64,000 nt of DNA from Maylandia zebra (Eukaryota; Chordata; Actinopteri; Cichliformes; Cichlidae), in NCBI RefSeq assembly GCF_041146795.1, contig NC_135172.1:34581623-34645622 (forward strand), given 5' to 3'. The notes under the pieces are model-generated. The model had not been told where the DNA came from. It did not search any database and worked only from the letters and a program-made list of their open reading frames with translations. Positions 56,701 to 64,000 of this stretch are shown piece after piece. The position numbers and the translations under genes are program-made. Position 1 is the first letter of the stretch; every line of letters starts with the position of its first letter.

Positions 56701-58534
56701 TCTCACCCTATCTCTAAGGGAGAGGCCAGCCACCCTTCGGAGGAAGCTCATTTCTGCCGCTTGTATCCGCGATCTCGTTCTTTCGGTCACTACCCACAGC
56801 TCGTGGCCATAGGTCAGGGTAGGGACGTAGATCGACCGGTAAATTGAGAGCTTCGCTTTTACACTCAGCTCCCTCTTCACCACGACGGACCGGTGCAGCG
56901 TCCGCATTACTGCAGCTGCAGCCCCAATCCGTCTGTCGATCTCCGGCTTCCTTCTCCCATCACTCGCGAACAAGACCCCGAGATACTTGAACTCCTCCAC
57001 TTGGGGCAGGAACTCATCCCCGACCCGGAGTGGGCACTCCACCCTTTTCCGGCTGAGAACCATGGCCTCAGATTTGGAGGTGCTGATCCTCATTCCCGCT
57101 GCTTCACACTCGGCTGCGAACCGTTCCAGTGCGAGCTGGAGGCCCTCACCCGATGAAGCCAACAGAACCACATCATCTGCAAAAATCAGAGATGAGATTC
57201 TGAGGCCACCAAAGCGAAAGCCCTCCGCCACTTGGCTGCGCCTAGAAATCCTGTCCATAAAAATTATGAACAGAACCGGAGACAAAGGGCAGCCCTGGCG
57301 GAGCCCATCACCCACCGGGAACGAGTCCGACTTATTGCCAGCAATGCGAACCAAGCTCTTGCAACGGTTGTATAGGGATCGAATGGCCCGTAGCAATGGG
57401 CCAGACACCCCATATTCCCGCAACACCTCCCACAGGACACCCCGAGGGACACAGTCGAATGCCTTCTCCAAGTCTACAAAACACATGTAGACTGGTTGGG
57501 CAAACTCCCATGCACCCTCAAGTATCCTGGAGAGGATAAAGAGCTGGTCCAGTGTTCCGCGACCTGGACGAAAACCGCATTGTTCCTCCTGTATCCGAGG
57601 TTCGACTAACGGACGAACTCTCCTTTCCAGCACCCTGGCATAGACTTTCCCAGGGAGGCTGAGGAGTGTGATCCCCCCTGTAGTTGGAACACACCCTCCG
57701 GTCCCACAATGTTACTATTCAGTACTAATATATGATAAAATGAGGAAGTTATCACATTCAAAATCACCATCATCACTTAAACGCTTTTCGATCTGTTCTT
57801 CATTACCATAAAGAAACCGCATGATAGTGATTAGATGACACAAATTGTGGCAGGAATTCTCAAAATGTACGATGGCTGAGTGCCAATTAACCCACATAGA
57901 CAGATTGGACAAACTTAGTGAGTGAGTAAGCGAACAACCAGTGATCAGCAATACTTAACAGTTTTAGGGAGATATAATTAGCTAAGATGTTAAAACAGAA
58001 GAGGGAAAAAAAGAGAAGTTCTCCCTTGGTTGGTTTTGCACTTCTGTAGTGTGAAATTAACCATTGACTAAAGAAATATAGCGCATTCGCTCATTGAAGT
58101 ATTTGGGGGTAGCATGAAATGTTATTGAGGACAGCCACTGGCCCACAGGCTACACTTAGAGAGCCGAACTTTACACTGTCTATGTGGTTTAGCTTACAAT
58201 GTGTGAAAAGCATCTAATTTGAGATTTTTAAAATTCTTTTGACCTTAAAACTAAACTATGTAATTTATTTGCAGCAATATTTGAAGCATCATCTGTTTTT
58301 GTAATTTTTCTATCAGAATTCAAATTGTTAAAAAATGTTTGCTTTAAAAAATGACATAACATCATGTGTTGTTCATTGGTCTCTGAATAGATCTACGGAA
58401 ATGAAGAAGTTGTGAGGTACAAACAACAGAGTGCCTGTAACAACTATGACGATGCAGGTGAAGATGAACCAGACTATGAAAACTTCACAACATCTGAAGA
58501 AGTTTACTGTAATGAAAATTTCCACAGAAGATAA
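50779..58534 (+). CDS. Gene F: CMRF35-like receptor, three Ig domains, full YxN tail
   Basis: Exons: 50779-50815, 51007-51333, 52481-52801, 52907-53206, 53877-53975, 54300-54401, 54478-54554, 58391-58534 (1407 nt, 468 residues). Signal peptide MWSFQNLLLTIC plus IVLRC. D1 about 22-121, D2 122-228 (DRCCDTVTT, YLCG), D3 229-328 (KFLCKGDHRNSC, YWCGSDSQWRVGNH). The stalk is the longest in the array (329-361, Thr-rich with NKTTTQN). Membrane exon 362-395 (YVVYAVPAVLLLLICALVVT, then YQCKHQK). The tail ends with IYGNEEVV, PDYENFT and EVYCNENF, keeping all three YxN motifs. The gene spans 7.8 kb because its introns hold an hAT element, a Tc1 remnant with a nested hAT, and a Rex3 LINE. Class I, closest to A in the tail and to D in D1. 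Confidence 0.86.
51526..52292. mobile_element. hAT-type element in gene F intron 2, 751 bp
   Basis: Ends TAGGGATGGGTATCG (51534) and ATACCCATCCCTA (to 52284) are inverted repeats. Both flanks are GTAAAGAC (51526-51533 and 52285-52292), a perfect 8-bp target duplication. The interior carries subterminal CGATTC/GAATCG copies (AACCGGTTC, AATCGATAA), the arrangement typical of hAT transposase binding sites. A short frame around 51677-51928 is not a recognisable transposase. Confidence 0.92.
54658..56270 (+). mobile_element. Tc1-like remnant in gene F intron 7 with nested hAT
   Basis: The left end is CAGTACTGTGCAAACGTCTT. After the nested hAT the sequence continues with GCCAAATTATCCAAGAACTG and CAGCATGATAATGATCCCAA; the latter corresponds to the Tc1 catalytic motif (Q)HDNDP. 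Stops and deletions are present. The right limit is approximate. Confidence 0.65.
54865..55850. mobile_element. hAT-type non-autonomous transposon, 970 bp
   Basis: Left end CAGTGTTGGGAAGGTTACTT (54873) and right end CGTTACTCCCCAACACTG (55842) are inverted repeats. The 8-bp flanks ATCACAGA (54865-54872 and 55843-55850) are identical. Interior subterminal repeats are of the form GTATTCCGTTAC. No transposase frame, so it moved in trans. Confidence 0.94.
56357..57718 (-). mobile_element. Rex3 (RTE-clade) LINE, 5'-truncated, in gene F intron 7
   Basis: The 1332-bp copy (56372-57703) is bounded by 15-bp direct repeats CCACAATGTTACTAT (56357-56371, 57704-57718), a clear target duplication. Its 3' tail (low-coordinate end, minus strand) is a GATGGATG repeat. 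The coding stretch GACAAAGGGCAGCCCTGGCG corresponds to the region used to recognise Rex3 in fish. It is inserted antisense to the receptor gene. Confidence 0.93.
56386..57633 (-). CDS. Rex3 reverse transcriptase, C-terminal portion (uninterrupted)
   Basis: The 415-residue open frame has the reverse-transcriptase blocks CGFRPGRGTLDQLF, YMCFVDLEKAFDCVPR, GLRQGCPLSPVLFIIF and the catalytic LIFADDVVLL, followed by KFKYLG-type text (VEEFKYLGVLF) and the C-terminal PRGRPRTRWRDYI motif. The N-terminal endonuclease and early RT region are missing because of 5' truncation. The open frame over the full length of the copy suggests a fairly recent insertion. It is not a host gene and cannot mobilise itself. 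Confidence 0.9.
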   Translation of the reverse strand: MLERRVRPLVEPRIQEEQCGFRPGRGTLDQLFILSRILEGAWEFAQPVYMCFVDLEKAFDCVPRGVLWEVLREYGVSGPLLRAIRSLYNRCKSLVRIAGNKSDSFPVGDGLRQGCPLSPVLFIIFMDRISRRSQVAEGFRFGGLRISSLIFADDVVLLASSGEGLQLALERFAAECEAAGMRISTSKSEAMVLSRKRVECPLRVGDEFLPQVEEFKYLGVLFASDGRRKPEIDRRIGAAAAVMRTLHRSVVVKRELSVKAKLSIYRSIYVPTLTYGHELWVVTERTRSRIQAAEMSFLRRVAGLSLRDRVRSSAIREGLRVEQLLLHIERSQLRWFGHLTRMPAGRLLGEVFQACPTGRRPRGRPRTRWRDYISRLAWERLGIPPDKLEEVAGEREVWASLLRLLPPRPGPGQSG

Positions 58535-58771
58535 ACAGAGTATGCATTTCATGTCAAAATGTGGGTTTCACCTATATAGATTTTAACTTGTTTGATTTCT
58601 CTTTAACTGTTGAACAACAAATTTTAATGAACAGCCTTCTCTTTGTCACACTGAAAAGCTCTTTATGCGTGTGTAGCTTGACTTGTTTTTATAGCTTAAT
58701 TTTTATTGTTTAGTGTTTTTTCTGACGTTGTGGAAAAACTCAAACTAAATTACTAAGATGAGAGCAAAGTA

Positions 58772-58777
58772 AATAAA
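58772..58777 (+). terminator. Candidate poly(A) signal of gene F
   Basis: AATAAA in the context GCAAAGTAAATAAATAGCAA, 238 bp after the stop, matching the gene D context. Confidence 0.6.
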
Positions 58778-60750
58778 TAGCAAGCAAAATGAAATCTAAT
58801 GTTGTTTCATATAGTAATAAGTTCAACAATATGTTTAACTGTTTCTGCCTTATTTGAGCTGCAACATTGTTACATTCTGGTCATTCAAAGTATTTGGATT
58901 TAAATAGAGCAGTAAAACATAAAAGGTTACAGTTTGGAGTTTTCATTTTATGATGCTTTTTTCTGTTTGTTGCAAATGGAGCTGGATAATGGATACGATT
59001 TTACAGAAAAAAAAAGCAAACAATCAGGGTGCAATTCTTCATAAGATGTCATATAACTGTCCAATGAGGGCAAAAGAGTAGTAGGTTTTTTTTCCTTCAG
59101 ACAAGCCAGAAACCACTTCAAAAAAATGGTTTTAGTGTCACTGCTTAGTGTGTCACACTGAGCCCTCTGCTGGTGCTGTTTTAGCTTAACACCAAATACA
59201 GTAATTGTGTTGCAGAAATTGAGACAAGATTTCAGATTGCATAACTTGTTAACAGGTATTAAGATTCGTGCATATTTATTGAAAAACTTTAATTTTTATG
59301 TTTTGATATTCTTAGAAATGCCATACTTAATGTTATAACCTTTTTTAATCACTAATTACAGTTAAACACACTAAACATAGGATTTGATGGATCACATCAA
59401 ATAATAGGTTATGGACCTTTTAGTAAGAGCAAAAATAACTTTATTCTATATTCTTGTGTGAACATTTTGGACTTTCCAGACAGAAACAAACATGACAAAA
59501 ATAAACATGTTCCTCTTTTTCGATAAATCTTTCCATGAAATTCGGAAATGGCAGTCGTGGTAAGCACATCACAAGGGAGACTGAAGACTTTAAAATGGAA
59601 AAATAAAAGCACAGTTTTCACGCTACATTCAGATGTGTCAAGTTGCTAAAGGGGAAAGTCACCTAAAATTTATCAATGAACAAATCTGTTGTGGTTTGTG
59701 CTCACTGCATAAAAACAGAAAGCTAAATATAATTCCAAATGGATGCAGTATGACAGGCAGACACTGATAATAACCTATCTGAGAGGGACTGAATAATCTC
59801 TGTATTCATGAAAATGTTGATCACATGTGTAATATTCAGTCATACACACTGACTTAAGCTATCAGCCAATGCTATCACCCATGCAGATCAAACTCACACC
59901 TGTTGCTACACAACAGACGAATAAAATAGTAGAATTTTACTCACCAAAACTTAAACACAGACTTCCTGAGCAACTGTGCTCCAACACCAAAAACACAGTC
60001 AAGACATCTGTTTTGGTGTCACCACACCTGTCACACCCATCAACTCCAACTGGTATTTAGTGTGTGTTTGTGTGTGCGTGAGAGGGAGAGAGAGAGAAAA
60101 TGGATTGATGTATTTTTCAACTACTTATACTTAAGAAGTTACTTTATCAATAATAGAAAAATAAACGAATAGTCTGTCAATCTCTACTTAGTAATTTTGA
60201 AACATATGAAAACTGTTAACAGCCAGTTTTATTTTTTCTTTCCAAGCTATTGCGACAAAATGGCTTAAGTGGCTTCATTGTATGGGTTCGCTTGACTCAG
60301 TAATTGACAGTTTGTGTTTACGGGTATGTTAAGAAAGTTTGCGACATTGGTGCATTGTAAAGTGCTGCAGCGAAGTTCATAGTTGCAGCATTTATTTTTG
60401 TATTTTCATAACTTTAAACTTAAAACTGATCAATTTTACTACATTAGTATCATCTGATAGGACTAGTTAGCTGCTTTACCAAATACAGGGACAGTTGTAT
60501 TTGTACAAATTCCTGGCTTATTGACCAAACAGTAACTAAGAAATTAATTAAAAGAGAACAAAAATCAGCAGATAAGTTTTTAATTACAAAAGAAAATTGC
60601 TGGTTTTATATTAATGAATAAGTTATAATAATACGATATAACACTCAGAGCTTTTAGCCAGTGATGTTAGTTTTGATTATATAAGCAAAGTTTTATAAAT
60701 ACATTTAAATATTTTTTATTTAGCACAAGACTTTAAACTGAACAGTGCTG
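58778..60750. other. F-G intergenic spacer
   Basis: No exon recognised. It contains the block CACTGAGCCCTCTGCTGGTG (59158-59177) and the stretch paralogous to the A-B spacer (59460-59730). Confidence 0.5.
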
Positions 60751-60754
60751 TTTA

Positions 60755-60932
60755 TGAGACGTGTTCACCATAAGGTGGCACATATCAGCCATTTTACACG
60801 TTTTAAAATACGCAGCCACCTAATAATGTGTAGTCCCCTCTGTGCTGATAGGCTTCCCCACTGCATGCAAAATATTTCTTAGTATTAAGAGTACTTCCTG
60901 TCAAGTTTCTGTTTTGATGAGCCAAAGCGAAG
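60755..60932 (+). promoter_or_regulatory. Class II promoter block of gene G
   Basis: TTCACCATAAGGTGGCACAT (CTCF-like core 60766-60780), then CACCTAATAATGTGTAGTCC, CCTCTGTGCTGATAGGCTTC and CAAGTTTCTGTTTTGATGAG before the ATG. The order and spacing match gene B and relic E. Confidence 0.5.
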
Positions 60933-63620
60933 ATGTGGAGACTTCGAAACCTGCTCTTCACCCTCTGCAGTAAGTTGTTTAAAGAGCTAAAAAAAAACAA
61001 CATAACACACCCTTTATTGGACTTAGGAATTGTATTATTATTCATGAATGTTGACATGAAAAAATAAACAATTATATAATTTTTTTATAATTTCTTTACT
61101 TTACAGTTGCTCTGGGATGTGTGACCAGTGCAGGAGGGGTGATACTTGTGACTGGATATGTGGGGGGGAAGGTAAATGTTTCCTGCACTTATGGTCACGG
61201 TTATGAGTCTTATGAGAAGTACCTGTGTAAGGATGTCTGTGGTGACAATGATGTTCTTATTACAACATCACAACAAAAAAACCCCAAATACTCAGCCTGT
61301 GATGACAAAAAGGCACGCACCTTCACAGTGACCATCTCTGATCTTACATCTGAGGACGCTGGGAAATACTGGTGTGGAGTGACCAGAACAGGACAAGATA
61401 TCTACACTGAAGTGAAGCTGAAATTAGCACCAGGTAAATAAAGCATTCCAAATTTGTAGTCAAGAAAAAAATCACATATAAAAGACATATATACATACAT
61501 ATAAATGTACAGTAAATCAAAACATAACTGGTAAAGGATTACAGTGGTCTCTCGCTATAATGCGGTTCACCTTTCACGGCCTCTCTGTTTCACTGATTTT
61601 TTTTTGTGCAATTTTGCATGCTTGTTTTTTGGGGGGGACTTTTTTACAGCGCATTGTGTTCTGCGCCCTGATCGGCTGTAGACCATTGTCAATCAGCCTC
61701 CTTCACGCCGTGTCTTCTGCACAGTGCAGAATGTGTCCAGCTTGTCAAATTTACATAAATCTTCGATCCCTAGCAGTGTGACTCTGAAGTGCTGTACTGT
61801 ATATTTGTAAGTTTTCTCCCCCACAAACACAATAATGTCGATGAAATGTTTTGCACAGTCAAAGGCACCTACGGTAGCACCTAAGAGGCAGAGGAAGATG
61901 CTAACCATTGCACAAAAAGTTGGACTTCTGGACATGCTAAAGAAGTTAGAAGTTACCGTATTTTTCGGACCAGAAGGTGCATTAAGTGAAACAAAACAGT
62001 CAGATAAGGCAAACTTTACTCAACTCACTCTTCTTGCTTCCTCTACTTCCGTACCATTGATTCATTAATGTTGCATTCTCTGGCAGCTGCTCTATACTCA
62101 TGGTCTGGACCTGAAAACAGGGTTTGATCTTTGGTTTCATTCCATAATACTGGACTTATTTTTCTATGAAAATTTGAAGTTTGAGAGTGTTTAAACAAGA
62201 AAAGTGTGAAAATGTTCATGCCTGTCTTAGAAAACTGTCTAAAGTGTGGTTTTACAGCCTTAAAACATCTATGATAATTGTAAAAAAATAAAGCTGGCTA
62301 CTTTGCGGATTTAACCTATTGCGGGTTATTTTTAGAACGCAACTCCCGTGATAAACGAGGGACCACTGGACTTGCTTTTATAACATGGCTGCACATGACA
62401 TATGACAGCCTGGATCGATCTTTATTAAGATCCCATAAAGGGAATGAACTGCACATATAAATAGGAAACAGTAATAACCACACATAAAACTAATGGATAG
62501 GGTGATGGCTGAGTGCACAAATGTCTGTGAAGGAAAGTTATTACTTTAAACATACAATAAACAATAGGCTCAATATGAAATATTATACCTCTCCTCTGTG
62601 GTTATAACACATTTTCTACTGCAATTTATGTTTTTGACAGACAGCTGCTGTAACACTGTGACCATAATCCAAAGTTATGAGGGATATTCAGGGGACATCA
62701 TTTGTTCGTATGAGCCTCGGTACCAGAACTACTTCAAGTACATCTGCAGAGGAAAGCGGTCCTCCACGTGTCTGCAACAGGCACTAATCACCTCTGACAA
62801 CAAACAAAATGGTAGAATCAAATTTAATGATGATAAGAGGTCAGGAAAATTCACAATGACCATCACCAGTTTGGCCCAAAGTGATTCAGGAACATACCTC
62901 TGTGGTGTCCAAAAAAACTCTGTCCTGGATGTTTTTTCTGCTGTTGAACTGAACGTCAAAGGTGAGAGGTCATAGTCATATCTCATATGTCATTGTTTTG
63001 TTTTTGTTTTTTTAAAGGACTCTTTTATATGGTTTGATATTTGATCATCCTTTAATATTTTTTTGTTTTCCAATCTGACAGAGTGGTGCTGTGTCAAGTC
63101 AAAAACAACAAGTGGGACTGCAGGATATCCACTAACATTTCAGTGCCCTTATCCTTCACAACATCATGATAATAGCAAGTTTCTCTGCAAAGGAGACCAC
63201 CGCAACAATTGTACAAATGTGACGAGTCAAAGCAGGTTCACAGTGCAAGATGATGGTTTTTCCCACTTTTTCTTGGTGATGATCGCAGAGCTGGAAACAG
63301 CTGATGCTGGGACATACTGGTGTGGGTCAGACTCACAGTGGAGAGTTGAAAACTACACTAAGGTTGAGCTGTCAGTGGGTAAGGTGAACAACCATTTACA
63401 TGACAGCAAAATTAATAGAGCTGAAAGTTCCATCTTTGTTTGGACCCCACTAAACATGGGACTGTGGTTTATGGTTTAGTTATCTGACATGATCAAATAA
63501 TTGCAAAACCAGCAGCACCATGCATCACACAATTTGCAAGCAATCTGCCAAAATTAGGACTACTGAGAACACCACTTACTTATACTTAGACATATCACTT
63601 CCCAAATCTTTTGCTGGCTT

Positions 63621-63700
<80 letters not shown>

Positions 63701-64000
63701 ATGTGTTAAATTTTCTCTTTTTTCAGACGATTCTCTATTTCCCCTAAAAATGGTTATGCCTATCCAAAAACCATGACATTGGTCACTTAAATCACACCTT
63801 TGCACTTCAGCTGGTTGTCTTACCTATACTCACGTATCTAAAAGCACTGAGTTGCTGTTATGTGACTACAACAAAAATTTAGTTATTTTTAGGGGATGTG
63901 TGTAGTTTCATGTTTACAATGTAGATAATTCCCCCTGGGATTAAACCAAGTCAATCCGGTCTTTAAGTGATGACATAATGAACCCTGCTTCCAGGACCAA
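60933..64000 (+). CDS. Gene G: CMRF35-like receptor, partial at window end
   Basis: Visible exons: 60933-60969, 61107-61433, 62641-62961, 63082-63378 (982 nt, first 327 residues). Signal peptide MWRLRNLLFTLC plus IALGC. D1 about 22-121 (VNVSCTYGHGYESYEKYLCK, with an extra Cys in SACDD where others have IHDD). D2 122-228 (DSCCNTVTI, YLCG). D3 229-327 (KFLCKGDHRNNC, YWCGSDSQWRVENYT). Stalk, membrane and tail exons would lie beyond the edge. The intron after D3 is clearly similar to the corresponding gene B DNA, making G the class II sister of B with D3 retained. A pogo-type element sits in intron 2. A possible short terminal exon at 63727-63776 is discussed separately. Confidence 0.85.
61542..62368 (+). 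mobile_element. pogo/Tigger-like deletion derivative in gene G intron 2
   Basis: Left end CAGTGGTCTCTCGCTATAAT and right end GATAAACGAGGGACCACTG are inverted and match the Tigger-type terminus CAGTGGTCCCTCG. TA flanks the left end; the right flank is GA. A frame from about 61835 starts MSMKCFAQSKAPTVAPKRQR and contains KMLTIAQKVGLLDML, the N-terminal helix-turn-helix region of pogo transposases. The catalytic part is missing. Confidence 0.82.
63622..63699. repeat. (GT)n microsatellite
   Basis: A long uninterrupted GT tract of about 78 bases between D3 and the candidate terminal exon of gene G. Confidence 0.97.
63727..63776 (+). other. Candidate short terminal exon of gene G
   Basis: A good acceptor (TTTTCTCTTTTTTCAG ending at 63726) is followed by a phase-1 frame of 16 residues (DDSLFPLKMVMPIQKP) and TGA. 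If joined to D3 it would give a protein with no membrane segment. Gene B has the same acceptor at 27276, with a stop after four residues (DHSL). There is no direct evidence of use. Confidence 0.25.

Noticed and set aside
56362-57490. Three plus-strand frames of 87-167 residues
   Set aside because: Shadows of the minus-strand Rex3 reverse transcriptase.

Overview
The window is vertebrate nuclear DNA, most probably from a ray-finned (teleost) fish and plausibly a percomorph such as a cichlid. The evidence is long AT-rich introns and intergenic DNA, GT-AG splicing, long (GT)n microsatellites, and fish-typical mobile elements (a Rex3/RTE LINE, piggyBac-, hAT- and Tc1/mariner-type DNA elements, a Penelope-like fragment). 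No tRNA, rRNA or CRISPR was recognised. All convincing host genes lie on the + strand.

Region 1 (1-8.5 kb) is upstream non-coding DNA with old repeats. Region 2 (8.5-13.7 kb) is a complete five-exon meteorin-like gene (metrnl) for a secreted 293-residue protein with ten conserved cysteines. Region 3 (13.7-17.3 kb) is intergenic.

Region 4 (17.3 kb to the end) is a tandem array of CMRF35-like/CD300-pIgR-like immunoglobulin receptor genes, called A, B, C, D, F and G here. G runs off the window edge, and E is a degraded relic between D and F. The ancestral layout is: signal-peptide exon, three V-type Ig exons (D1, D2, D3), stalk exon, transmembrane exon, and two cytoplasmic exons. All introns before the last are phase 1 and the last is phase 0. 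The products should be type I membrane receptors of leukocytes or mucosal epithelium. The full tails of A, B and F carry repeated YxN tyrosine motifs and no classical ITIM. C and D have independently lost most or all of this tail, and B has lost D3.

The genes fall into two classes by promoter. Class I (A, C, D, F) carries an ETS/IRF-like block, exactly 109 bp before the ATG in A, C and D. Class II (B, relic E, G) carries a CTCF-like block. Two further class II promoter blocks, at 31.97 and 40.90 kb, have no gene behind them. The array therefore looks like repeated class I + class II pairs in which several class II members have been lost. The A-B and F-G segments are the clearest paralogous copies, matching even in non-coding DNA.

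The introns and spacers are crowded with transposons. Several have readable boundaries and target-site duplications: three hAT-type elements with 8-bp duplications, a Rex3 LINE with a 15-bp duplication, and a nearly intact Tc1/mariner element whose transposase has D-D37-E spacing and one frameshift. All exon joins were worked out by eye from splice sites, reading frame and comparison among paralogues; no transcript evidence was available.
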